Shown in pieces: positions 56,446 to 64,000 of a DNA stretch of 64,000 nt (within the stretch, counting starts at the first letter, position 1; each line of letters opens with the position of its first letter). The DNA comes from Actinoplanes derwentensis (GTDB taxonomy: Bacteria > Actinomycetota > Actinomycetes > Mycobacteriales > Micromonosporaceae). The stretch spans positions 7,650,001 through 7,714,000 of the forward strand of contig NZ_LT629758.1 in NCBI RefSeq assembly GCF_900104725.1, written 5' to 3'. Under the pieces are notes generated by a model that saw only the letters and a program-made list of their open reading frames with translations, ran no database searches and was not told where the DNA came from. The position numbers and the translations under genes were made by a program.

Positions 56446-58140
56446 GTGAACCTTGACCTTGGTGGCGAGCAGCGGTCGGAAGAGCCTGGCGGTCAGGCCG
56501 ATCGACGAGAAACTGACGTTGACTTCCCGCTTCTGATTCATGTGCTCGGCGAGCCCTTCGTCAAGTGGATCCTGGTGGCACCGTTTGAGTTGCCCTCGCC
56601 GGGACAGCTTGAGGTGGCGGCAGCACTGACGCGCTTCGTTCGTGAAGGCAGTGCTGATCATTCCGGCCGGTCGGCAGACCTCGTGGGTATGCGTCTGTCG
56701 TTCTACGTGCCTGCGTGGAACGCGACGTTCGTCGAGGGCTTGCGTCAGCGTGCTGGCGGACAGCCGGCTGAGGCTGAGGCTTCCGAGGACGATCTGCAGA
56801 ATGCTGTCGTCGACCTGGCGGCGCAGAGTTATGGGCAACTGCTTCTGCCTGCAGGGTTCACCGGTCCTTCGCTGTCTGCCAACCTGATGTCGCCGGCTGG
56901 TGCTCGGGTCGTGGCCGCGGTCCGGGCCGACGGCATCTTTCCCGGCGCTGACGACGACTGGGGGTCGGAGTCAATAGTCCTCGGAACAACTCTGGGGACC
57001 GCGCAGGGGCAACAGGCTGCCATCTTCGGTAACCACGTTCTGCTGGCGGCTTGGGATGCGGTGAGGCTCCGGGTTGAGGGCCCGACTTTAGAAGAGTATC
57101 TATCCGCAGTGCGGCAGATGCTGACTCAAACCCGTGCACTCTTGCGTGGGGAGGAGGTGCTCGTCCCGTCCCTTGTGGGTTTCACCGGCATCGTCGTTGA
57201 TCAGGATGTCGAGGTTGTCGGATCTTGGGGCCGACTCCGCTCCGCTCGTCCGAGCGACCTCCCCTCTTTCGCGAGCAGCATGTCCGAGCGGCGCATCAAC
57301 ACGACTACCGAAACGGGTGAGCACATCGAGATCACCGACGCCGGTGATGTCGTCCTGGAGACCCGCATCCCTTACCGAGTTCGAATCCAGTCCCCTGACG
57401 AAATGATCATGGAGGGAACGACCACGGTCGGCCTGGAGGCATTAGTTGAGCAGGCCCGAATCTGCTTGGCGTTGTCCTGGGATGGGGATCAGATACCCGT
57501 CGTGTTGCCGACCTGGCGCCGCACGATCTCCTTCATGACCTCGAGTATCGGCTACTGGACCGATCCGCAGCACTCGGCACCAAGACATCCCACCAAGGCA
57601 ACGCGGGCCCAGATGGATGCATGGGGCTCCTGGCTCGGCACTGTGGACACGGAAGCGTTGTCTCATGTCAGGCTTGCCGCAACCAGGACGTTACGCGCAC
57701 TAACTGAACGACGTGTTCAGGACGACATGCTGATCGATGCAGTGATCGCCTGGGAATCGCTGTTCGGAGCCAAGACCGAGAGCACTCTTCGCGTATCCGG
57801 CGCCCTGGCCTGTCTTCTCTACCCGCCGGGGGCAGACAGAGAAGCCGCCCAGAAGAGATACAGCAAGATCTACAACTCGCGGAGCGAGATCGTACATGCG
57901 AGTCTTACCAAGAAGACGACGCCGGAGGTCATCGCTGAGAACGCCCGAGAGGCGGCCCAGGTTGCCATCCGGGCACTACGGGCGATCCTTGACACTCGAC
58001 GCGACCTGATCACCCTCGACAGCGCCAGTCGCGGTCTTCAGCTACTGCTTGAGGGCTCTTTTCCGCAAGCGGCGGACGCCGAGACTCTGACGTCCGAAGC
58101 CGCCTCCGGCGATGGCTCCGCGATTGATGCCAACGGGTGA
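56446..58140 (+). CDS. Apea-type HEPN domain protein (putative RNase, defence-like)
   Basis: 564 residues from GTG 56446; the frame is open further upstream but loses protein character. The N-terminal 380 residues are unrecognised. The C-terminal part has the Apea-like HEPN pattern: VQDDMLIDAVIAWESLFGAK, LRVSGALACLLYPPGADREAA, then YNSRSEIVHASLTKK, which holds the R-x4-H (RSEIVH) catalytic motif of HEPN RNases. Proteins of this type occur alone in defence and mobile islands. It is the first rightward gene after the long leftward block and is divergent from it. Codon use is less GC-biased than its neighbours (many TTG, AGC, ACT codons). Confidence 0.75.
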   Translation: MNLDLGGEQRSEEPGGQADRRETDVDFPLLIHVLGEPFVKWILVAPFELPSPGQLEVAAALTRFVREGSADHSGRSADLVGMRLSFYVPAWNATFVEGLRQRAGGQPAEAEASEDDLQNAVVDLAAQSYGQLLLPAGFTGPSLSANLMSPAGARVVAAVRADGIFPGADDDWGSESIVLGTTLGTAQGQQAAIFGNHVLLAAWDAVRLRVEGPTLEEYLSAVRQMLTQTRALLRGEEVLVPSLVGFTGIVVDQDVEVVGSWGRLRSARPSDLPSFASSMSERRINTTTETGEHIEITDAGDVVLETRIPYRVRIQSPDEMIMEGTTTVGLEALVEQARICLALSWDGDQIPVVLPTWRRTISFMTSSIGYWTDPQHSAPRHPTKATRAQMDAWGSWLGTVDTEALSHVRLAATRTLRALTERRVQDDMLIDAVIAWESLFGAKTESTLRVSGALACLLYPPGADREAAQKRYSKIYNSRSEIVHASLTKKTTPEVIAENAREAAQVAIRALRAILDTRRDLITLDSASRGLQLLLEGSFPQAADAETLTSEAASGDGSAIDANG

Positions 58141-58269
58141 ATGTTTTCCGACCGCCATCGCTCCGCTTCGCTGCTGACCGACAGGCGGAGCGAGACTGAG
58201 ATCGTGCCGGTCCCGGCTGCTGCACGGCCGACGTGGCGCCGGAGTCGACTGATGGCAGAGGATGGTCGG

Positions 58270-58749
58270 ATGACTCCCAGGATGATCTTCGCAGGAATAG
58301 CCATTTGTGCTCTGGTGGCCGGCTGCGGCGGTCAGACCGACGCCGCCGATGGCACACGCTCTGCCGCTGCGGGCGAGACTTCGGTTCCGGCGGCCGGTAC
58401 TGCCGCCAGTTCCGACACGGCATCACCCACTGCCGTCGCCGTCGATGCGCAGAACGAGTTGAAGGCCGCGGTTCAGGCTTACAGCGACGCCTTTCTTACC
58501 GGCGACCCGAAGGCGGCCTACGAACTGCTGTCGCAGCGGTGTCGGAAGCGGCACTCGCTGGCCGAGTTCACCTCCATCGTCAGCGCGGCCGAGCAGATGT
58601 ACGGCAGTGCGCTGCCGATTGAGACCTTCTCGGCGCAGGTGTCGGGAGATCTGGCCAGAGTGACGTATACCTACTCGGTCAAGGCGATCAATCAAGATTC
58701 TGAGCCCTGGGCCCGCGAGCAGGAGAGTTGGCGCCAGGACGATTGCTGA
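58270..58749 (+). CDS. Lipoprotein
   Basis: 159 residues from ATG 58270 (GAGGATGG upstream). The signal peptide and lipobox IFAGIAICALVAGCGG place Cys17 as the lipid-anchored residue. A Thr/Ala/Ser linker follows, then a compact NTF2/DUF4878-like domain (LKAAVQAYSDAFLTGDPKAAYELLSQRC...EFTSIVSAAEQMYG) ending in WRQDDC. Probably exposed on the outer face of the membrane. Function unknown. Confidence 0.75.
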   Translation: MTPRMIFAGIAICALVAGCGGQTDAADGTRSAAAGETSVPAAGTAASSDTASPTAVAVDAQNELKAAVQAYSDAFLTGDPKAAYELLSQRCRKRHSLAEFTSIVSAAEQMYGSALPIETFSAQVSGDLARVTYTYSVKAINQDSEPWAREQESWRQDDC

Positions 58750-58762
58750 TCGCCTGAGGTCG

Positions 58763-58861
58763 GACGACACCTTCCTCGCCAAGCCGTTCACCGCTGACGA
58801 ACTGGCCGGCACGATCCGCACCCTCCCCGCCGCTGGCGCTCGCCGGCACCTCACGCGATGG
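58763..58861 (+). pseudogene. Remnant of a response-regulator receiver domain
   Basis: In frame from 58763 the reading is DDTFLAKPFTADELAGTIRTL, the C-terminal end of a receiver domain (conserved Lys-Pro, then helix 5). There is no start codon and no Asp-containing N-terminal part. It lies between the lipoprotein gene and a small membrane protein gene. It is a decayed fragment, probably left by an insertion. Confidence 0.55.
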
Positions 58862-58882
58862 CGGTACCCGGCGGTCTGTGCG

Positions 58883-59071
58883 TCAAGCGATCAGGGCCGC
58901 CACCGCGACCGCGAGGCCTAGAGCCGCACCAGAGGCTGAACCGCCGACCAACACCGCGCGGGCCAAGCGGGAATCGTCCAGCCACGACAACCAGCCAGCG
59001 ACAGCGCCGACTACCACCGCTGCAAGCACCGCCACCGCAACGTACAACCCGACAACCGTGAGCTTGTCCAC
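58883..59071 (-). CDS. Small two-helix membrane protein
   Basis: 62 residues from GTG 59071 (AGGACGATC upstream). Two hydrophobic helices (LTVVGLYVAVAVLAAVVVGAVAGWL and VLVGGSASGAALGLAVAVAALIA) joined by SWLDDSRLAR. No family. The following 236 bases to 59307 show only a weak minus-strand frame. Confidence 0.45.
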   Translation of the reverse strand: MDKLTVVGLYVAVAVLAAVVVGAVAGWLSWLDDSRLARAVLVGGSASGAALGLAVAVAALIA

Positions 59072-59307
59072 CGAGGATCGTCCTCTTTCGTTTGCCCGTC
59101 GGCCCGGCATCGCGCCGGGCCTGTTCCCTACGGGCATGGCCAAAGGCTCCAGTACCGCCAGCCCCAGAACAAACGGCCTTCTGACCGATCAGCCGCGCCT
59201 CGGACTCGTGAAGCCGCAGGTCACAGGACTGGCCATTCTCTCCGACGCAGCCTTTACAGCCACGAACTTCTTGGTGCGGCTGATCGGTCACGATAACTTC
59301 TTCACCC

Positions 59308-60294
59308 GTGAACATCCGTGATCGGAAACGCCATCGCGCCCGCGCCACCACGCTGCTCACCCACGCGAAGGCGTACGACCACGCGCAGGCCCGACTGCAC
59401 CAGATCCACCACGCCGGCGGGCAAACGCCCCAGCGCTACCTGATCCGCCGAGCCCTCGTCCGGGCCCGCACCCCAGCTGCGGACCGACCTGTGGTGGCCT
59501 CACCGGCCGCGGCACTCGCCCCGATGAAAGGCTGGGCCCTGCACCTGTACCTGATCGCGATCTTCGAGGCACAAGCCCGGCTCACACCCGCCTTCGCCGT
59601 CAACAACGACAGACCGCTGCTGTACGGCACCCGCCAGGCGGCCGCCTGGGTCGACCTGCTCCCCACCATCACCGACACCGTCCCCCGTTCGGCAGGAATG
59701 CGACGCCAACTCGTCCGTGCCCTGGCCTTGCTCCACCGCGAACACCTGGTCGGCCTCCGCAGCCGCATCGGCGCACGAGGCAGGTACGAACGCTTCGAGC
59801 TTCGCCATGAGGACGGTGAATCTTGGTCGCCCGTCTACACCATCCCGCGAGGCGACTCCACCAGCGCCAGCGAGCCGCTCTGGATCCGGCCACCAGGACC
59901 CGTCGCCGGACGCACCGCGGTCGTCGCGCTTCCCGCCACCTTCTTCCTCAACGGGTGGGCGCACGTGCTGTCCGCCGCGGAGATCACCACCTACCTGATG
60001 CTCTGCGATCTTGAAGCCCGCTACCCGCAAGCTCGTGCCGGCGGGGTGTACCTGACCGATCCCCAGCGAGAGGCCTGGTATGGCATCCACCGCGACGTGT
60101 ACGCCACCCACCGGCAACTATCCGCATTCGGGCTCATCGAACGCCTCGACGACCCGGACCGGCGCCCGGACGGAACGATCACCCGCGGAGCCGGCCAGCA
60201 GATGCGGCAACCATATCGATTCCGAACACTGCCCCAGGGCTTCAGCCAACCGGCACGAATCACCGTGGCCCACCACCTCACCGAACACCAATGA
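59308..60294 (+). CDS. Hypothetical protein with winged-helix-like blocks
   Basis: 328 residues from GTG 59308. An Arg-rich N-terminus (RDRKRHRARATTLLTHAKAYDHAQARLHQIH). The middle (LLPTITDTVPRSAGMRRQLVRALALLHREHLVGL) and the C-terminal part (VLSAAEITTYLMLCDLEARYPQA, IHRDVYATHRQLSAFGLIERL) look like two winged-helix units, as in replication initiators and MarR-type regulators. This could be a second Rep-like protein. It overlaps the next gene by 4 bases (ATGA). Confidence 0.62.
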   Translation: MNIRDRKRHRARATTLLTHAKAYDHAQARLHQIHHAGGQTPQRYLIRRALVRARTPAADRPVVASPAAALAPMKGWALHLYLIAIFEAQARLTPAFAVNNDRPLLYGTRQAAAWVDLLPTITDTVPRSAGMRRQLVRALALLHREHLVGLRSRIGARGRYERFELRHEDGESWSPVYTIPRGDSTSASEPLWIRPPGPVAGRTAVVALPATFFLNGWAHVLSAAEITTYLMLCDLEARYPQARAGGVYLTDPQREAWYGIHRDVYATHRQLSAFGLIERLDDPDRRPDGTITRGAGQQMRQPYRFRTLPQGFSQPARITVAHHLTEHQ

Positions 60295-60518
60295 CAGACG
60301 CCTGGACTGCTGGTACGGAACTCAAAAACGATGCTGACGTTGACGGCCGGTTCGGGTGGGTCCTTCCGCTTGAGTGCGGTGGCCGTGTTTCGATCCTCAT
60401 GCCCGGGTCTGATCTTGCGGCGATCCGGGACGATCCCTCCGCGCTGACATACTGCGTCCGGGTCCGTGGGTGCTGGTGGTGGTGGCGTGATGCCATCGGC
60501 ATGGCTATTCCGCTCTAG
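60291..60518 (+). CDS. Small protein coupled to the previous gene
   Basis: 75 residues; ATG overlaps the previous stop (ATGA). RFGWVLPLECGGRVSILMPGSDLAAIRDDPSALTYCVRV ends in a Trp run (CWWWWRDAIGMAIPL). Function unknown; the coupling supports expression. Confidence 0.6.
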   Translation: MTDAWTAGTELKNDADVDGRFGWVLPLECGGRVSILMPGSDLAAIRDDPSALTYCVRVRGCWWWWRDAIGMAIPL

Positions 60519-60881
60519 CCTGGCCGATGGGAACCAAAGTGTTAGCGGTTCCTGAGGCAACTCGATGCGGCGGGTGGTGCGTGGTCGGCGGCCCATGGCG
60601 TCTCGGAAATCTTCGAGGTCAGAGTGATCAGGTGCCCAACGCTCTCATGAAGGCCCAGATCTTGCTAAACGGATTAATGCAAATATTGCTGTTGGGCCTC
60701 GCACTAGACGCTTTAACCAGCAATTAGATAACACGGTCGACGAAACCTGTATACCCACTAGAGTTCCCGCCAGGACCTGCGGCTAACAGGTGTACTCATG
60801 TTGCCCGCTGGCTGGCTCGTGAGTGCGGCCGAAAGGGCGACCGTCCGATCGGCGACGACTGCAAGCAATCGGAGGTAATCG
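60519..60881. other. 363-base gap, no convincing gene
   Basis: AT-richer from 60650 to 60750 (TTAATGCAAATATTGC, TTTAACCAGCAATTAGATAAC). A frame at 60527-60727 has no good ribosome site. Most likely the promoter and leader of the HNH-like gene. Confidence 0.4.
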
Positions 60882-61727
60882 GTGTCGCGATCGAACCAGG
60901 CCACGTGGCGATGTGCTTTCTGCGGCAATCCGGGTTCCAAGTCGGCTGAGCATGTCCTGCCGCAATGGCTGCGGGCCGGTACGGCGCCGTTGCCCATGCA
61001 GCGCACCTCCTATTGGACCGGATTCGGGTTACGAGACGACAAACAGGCTTACGCAAGCGTGGACCCGGCGGTTCGGGAATCGCGGAACTCCATGCTCCAC
61101 CAGACCACGCGCGCTGTCTGCGTGAGCTGCAACAACGGTTGGATGAGCCGCCTCGAAACGAAGGTGAAGCCCATCATGGAGTCGCTGTTTCACTCGCGAC
61201 GAACCGGCAACACGTTGACCCTACCGCCGGCCGAAGCCTCGACTCTTGCTCGCTGGGCAGTAAAGACGTCCTGGACAGCAGAGCTGTCTGGTCTGGGCAA
61301 TCAGAACCAAGATCAGACCTGGCTCTCTCCGCACGCTTTGAAGCAGTTCGCCTCGCGCGATGTGCCGCCAACTGTGTCCTGGGTCTGGCTCGCCTCTCAT
61401 CAGGATCTCGACCGGGTCGAGCAGATGCAGGCCCATGTCGCGATTGACCGGACCAGCCCGCCTGCTCCCGGAGAGGCTGCTCGGCGTCTGCATGCCAGTG
61501 CCCTGGTCATCAACGGCATCGTCCTGGTCGTCTACAACTTCGAAAGCCGCGAGCACTTCCCGCCACCGTTCCGCCCCATGCACGGACTGCGGCTCTGGCC
61601 CCGTCCCACAGCGGTGGAGTTTCCGCCCCCTGAGGTAAGCCATCAGGAGGTCACCGGAGCGATCGCGCACTACGGGCACTGGTTTCCGCTGCACAACCGC
61701 GCTTTCGACCACAGCACGCGCATCTGA
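60882..61727 (+). CDS. HNH-nuclease-like protein with C-x2-C...C-x2-C zinc frame
   Basis: 281 residues from GTG 60882 (GGAGGTAATC upstream). WRCAFCGNPGSKSAEHVLPQWL and AVCVSCNNGWMSRLETKV give C-x2-C, E-H, then C-x2-C-N, the HNH-like zinc and catalytic frame seen in putative defence nucleases. The remaining ~180 residues form a beta/alpha domain with two Trp-rich strands (VSWVWLASHQD). Codon use is mixed and less GC-rich than the block on the left. Catalytic activity is not certain because the usual second His is not obvious. Confidence 0.6.
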   Translation: MSRSNQATWRCAFCGNPGSKSAEHVLPQWLRAGTAPLPMQRTSYWTGFGLRDDKQAYASVDPAVRESRNSMLHQTTRAVCVSCNNGWMSRLETKVKPIMESLFHSRRTGNTLTLPPAEASTLARWAVKTSWTAELSGLGNQNQDQTWLSPHALKQFASRDVPPTVSWVWLASHQDLDRVEQMQAHVAIDRTSPPAPGEAARRLHASALVINGIVLVVYNFESREHFPPPFRPMHGLRLWPRPTAVEFPPPEVSHQEVTGAIAHYGHWFPLHNRAFDHSTRI

Positions 61728-61789
61728 TCGACGGAGCCGTCGCGGTTCACCCCCGGCCGGCGCCAGATGGTGCACTAGGCTGCCCGGCC

Positions 61790-62374
61790 ATGACCTCCGC
61801 GTTGGCCGTCGCCGCGTTGTTTATCAGTCTCGTGGCTTTGGCGGTTGCATGGTGGAACGGCAACTCCGCCCGCCGGTCGGCAGACGCCGCCGAGGGGGCA
61901 CAGCAGGCCGCAGATCGATCTGCCGACGCCGCGAAGGACTCTGCCGAAGCAGCGCGGCAGGTCGCCTCGGCGGAACTCGAACGCGATCACGAGTCGTACC
62001 GCCCCGACCTTAGTCAGGCGAAGTTCGCCTATCCGCGTAGTCGGCCGAAGCCGCCTTTCGAGTACACCTTCGTGCCGTCACGGCGCTACCGGCTGCGGGC
62101 GTACGCCGGGAAGGCGGGGGAGCCCATGCGTGACCTGACCGATGGCAACTTCCGAGCCATCACCTCGGGTGTTTCGGTATCGATCGCGGCTGCCGAGGCC
62201 GGAGCCGAGGCGCATCCGGATTTTCTCCTTCTGCAGTTTTGGCCGCCCGCGCCCGCAGCCGGGGAGGAAGTGTGGATGTGCCCGTGCGGCCGGCCGACTG
62301 AGCCGTCGGAGCAACCGCATTGGGATATGCGCGTTGAGGTGCCGCGGAAGCGGGGCAAGGTGGTGGTGTTCTGA
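61790..62374 (+). CDS. Membrane-anchored coiled-coil protein
   Basis: 194 residues. One N-terminal helix (ALAVAALFISLVALAVAWWNG) is followed by a heptad-patterned coiled coil rich in Ala/Asp/Glu (SADAAEGAQQAADRSADAAKDSAEAARQ), then a beta domain with CPCGRPTEPS near the end. The layout resembles small effector or inhibitor-type membrane proteins of islands. Function unknown. Confidence 0.6.
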   Translation: MTSALAVAALFISLVALAVAWWNGNSARRSADAAEGAQQAADRSADAAKDSAEAARQVASAELERDHESYRPDLSQAKFAYPRSRPKPPFEYTFVPSRRYRLRAYAGKAGEPMRDLTDGNFRAITSGVSVSIAAAEAGAEAHPDFLLLQFWPPAPAAGEEVWMCPCGRPTEPSEQPHWDMRVEVPRKRGKVVVF

Positions 62375-62454
62375 TGTCCTCTGCGGCAGTAATCACCTCC
62401 CATCTCTTACTAGTTAAGCCGTGGAGCGCCCGACGAGTTGGGCATCACGGTTCG

Positions 62455-62988
62455 CTACCGGCCGGGCGGAGTGAGCCTGGACTGCTGATCCGGAGCCTGC
62501 GGGTCGATCACGGTCAACCCGACCTGGGCGAAGCCCTCGACACTCGCTTCGGAGTCCTCGTCGGTCCACCAGCGGGCGATGGCGTCGCGCAGCGCATGGT
62601 CGGCGACCGGAGAGAGTCGGCCGACGTACTCAAGGAGTTCTTTCTCGTCGACGTCCCACTTGCGGCCGTACGACGCGAGGTCGGGCACGGGGGTGTCGCG
62701 GGCGATCGTGAACCCGTCGGCCAGGGACATATACACCGTGCCACCGAGTGTCGCGTCGATCGCCGTGCCGGTGAGGACGTCGGCGATGCAGGACGCCTGC
62801 GCGACGGTGAGCCGGATCCGGCGTAGCTCCAGGGCCAGCGCGGAGCGCCAAAGGCCTAACTCAATCACTGCTTGCTGGTGGTGACTGGGTGTGAACATGC
62901 GTTCGGTCCGGCCTTTGAGCCAGGCCGCGGTTTCAGGGTTGCTGATACGTGCCTGGATGCGGTTGTCAGGCTGCTTGTCGTCGACCAT
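62455..62988 (-). CDS. Hypothetical protein with ribbon-helix-like start
   Basis: 177 residues. The N-terminus (RIQARISNPETAAWLKGRTERMF) looks like a ribbon-helix or short helical DNA-binding start, and the rest is helical and acidic (HALRDAIARWWTDEDSEASVEGFA). No family. It shares orientation with the next gene on the right. Confidence 0.55.
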   Translation of the reverse strand: MVDDKQPDNRIQARISNPETAAWLKGRTERMFTPSHHQQAVIELGLWRSALALELRRIRLTVAQASCIADVLTGTAIDATLGGTVYMSLADGFTIARDTPVPDLASYGRKWDVDEKELLEYVGRLSPVADHALRDAIARWWTDEDSEASVEGFAQVGLTVIDPQAPDQQSRLTPPGR

Positions 62989-63066
62989 CTCAGTCAGTTC
63001 CTTTCAGGCCGTTAAATCGTTTAGGCAACGGGTCTCGGGTGCGAGCATTCGGGAGCGGACGGCGAG

Positions 63067-63903
63067 TCAGTCGCCGGTTCCCCAGACTCCGCTGCGGCCG
63101 TGAGCGTAGGCGCGCTGCTGGAGAAAACGGACCGGGTGGTCGAGCCGGAGCGCGCGGTGGGTGCGGCCGTCGTCAGGATGGTGGGTGAGCAGCCGATTTG
63201 TGGCGTCCCAGTGGTGGGAGGTGACCCGTCGTCCGTCGGGGTCTTTGCGCCAGTCGTCGCCGAGCCATCCGGTCGGTGCGTCGTGTGCCCGGCTGGTGGC
63301 GATGGCGTAGATGTCGCCCTGCCGGTCGATCTGTTTGCCGGCGGCGAGTGCTTTGGTGACGGCGGCGGGCGTGAGCCAGGTGAGTGCGGCGGTCACGGTG
63401 GTGACGGTTCCGGGTAGACGGACGGCCCAGTCGCCGGCGTCGTCGTGTCCACACAGGTACGACAAGCTAGCGCGGCGGGAGCCGTAGGCGCGACTGTAGT
63501 AGCGCCAGCCCTCGACGTGCAGCACGACCAGGCCGGCCTCACGGTCGACGAGTCGCAGCGGCAAGGTGCGCAGCGCTGACGCCTTCTCGCCGGACTCGAT
63601 GCCAGTCTCGCCACCGCGGCGCGCGATCTCTGCGGTGCACCGGACGGTCAGTGCTGAGACTAGGCGGGAGGCGAGATCCGACGGCGGTGAGGCCACCTGC
63701 CGCGCCGTTGCCCGAGCCCGGCGGAGCTTTGCGATGGCGGTCTTCGATCGCGCACCGGGAAGATTGGATGCGCGAAGCGCGTCGGCGAGCGCGGCCGGCG
63801 AGTCAATCACTGCGGGACTCAGAACAGTGGTGGACACGGTCCTCTCCAGCTTCATCAGGAGGTTCTTGAGGTTGCGCGATCGGAGGGGATCAAGCAACAC
63901 CAT
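63067..63903 (-). CDS. Hypothetical protein, mixed alpha/beta
   Basis: 278 residues; ATG 63855 is an alternative start. A helical N-half with Arg-rich stretch (KTAIAKLRRARATARQVA) precedes beta-type blocks (LPLRLVDREAGLVVLHVEGWRYYSRAYG, WAVRLPGTVTTVTAALTWLTP) and a His/Arg-rich C-terminus (HHWDATNRLLTHHPDDGRTHRALRL). No known family. Short GTCTAC direct repeats lie upstream of the start (near 63917). Confidence 0.55.
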   Translation of the reverse strand: MVLLDPLRSRNLKNLLMKLERTVSTTVLSPAVIDSPAALADALRASNLPGARSKTAIAKLRRARATARQVASPPSDLASRLVSALTVRCTAEIARRGGETGIESGEKASALRTLPLRLVDREAGLVVLHVEGWRYYSRAYGSRRASLSYLCGHDDAGDWAVRLPGTVTTVTAALTWLTPAAVTKALAAGKQIDRQGDIYAIATSRAHDAPTGWLGDDWRKDPDGRRVTSHHWDATNRLLTHHPDDGRTHRALRLDHPVRFLQQRAYAHGRSGVWGTGD

Positions 63904-64000
63904 CGTATGACATAAGTCTACATTCGTCTACAGCTGTACTCGACTGGAGGGCGTGGCGGCGCTGATCGGCACGACGTACCGCGATGAGGTTGAGCGTGCT

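Noticed and set aside
58878..59321. 147-residue plus-strand frame
   Set aside because: Thr/Ala/Pro filler opposite a better supported two-helix membrane protein; no ribosome site.
63953..64000. Start of a gene at the right edge (GTG 63953, reading VAALIGTTYRDEVERA)
   Set aside because: GGAGG is only 2 bases from the GTG and just 16 codons are visible, so I cannot support it.

Overview
The window is high-GC DNA of an actinobacterium, most likely a member of the Micromonosporaceae (Actinoplanes-like). I infer this from GC-rich third codon positions, frequent GTG starts, an IdeR/DtxR-type iron box, a TQXA/LPXTG surface protein and actinobacterial tRNA and integrase types; no single marker fixes the genus. 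Two regions meet near 18.2 kb. Positions 1-18.1 kb look like ordinary chromosome. In order they hold: the end of an exopolysaccharide sugar-phosphate transferase; a LytS/LytTR two-component pair; tRNA-Ser(UGA); a quinone oxidoreductase; a DUF4352-like membrane protein; a secreted NlpC/P60 peptidase; a PEBP-family protein; a methyltransferase; a GT-C-like membrane protein; a thioester-domain LPXTG surface protein; an FhuF-like ferric reductase behind an iron box; an unusual HTH-peptide deformylase fusion; a flavohemoglobin-like oxidoreductase; a CPBP protease; a Lys/Ala/Pro-rich protein; and tRNA-Ser(GCU).

From tRNA-Arg(ACG) at 18.15 kb to the right edge (at least 45.8 kb) the window looks like one integrated mobile element. 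A tyrosine integrase with a Cys-rich insert lies against the tRNA. Behind it is a divergent repressor/Cro-like/excisionase switch with repeated operators. An early rightward module follows: a VRR-NUC nuclease, a LexA-like DNA-binding protein and a putative replication initiator whose gene contains six copies of a 15-bp palindrome (a candidate origin). No phage structural or conjugation genes, and no second attachment site, were seen, so the element must run past the right edge and I cannot say whether it is a prophage, an integrated plasmid or an ICE.

From 56.1 kb back to 26.6 kb lies a long, almost purely leftward block of about 25 genes, many without recognisable relatives. Its recognisable members point to DNA modification and replication: a Mom-like acyltransferase translationally coupled to a DUF6884-DpdA-like (TGT-fold) transglycosylase, two coupled PP-loop/PAPS-reductase-like ATPases, a C5-cytosine methyltransferase, an N6-adenine-type methyltransferase, a DUF3560 protein and a 979-residue protein that begins with a complete beta sliding clamp. 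Seven copies of a near-palindrome (TGTCCGGAACGTCTGGACA) sit in front of transcription units across this block, and most gaps between its genes contain a GC-rich stem-loop. I read the block as one co-regulated DNA hypermodification/replication programme. That is inference; the individual domain calls rest on visible motifs.

The last 7.5 kb (56.4-64 kb) holds an Apea-type HEPN protein, a lipoprotein, a response-regulator remnant, small membrane proteins, a possible winged-helix protein, an HNH-like protein and hypothetical genes, consistent with an accessory or defence cargo area.
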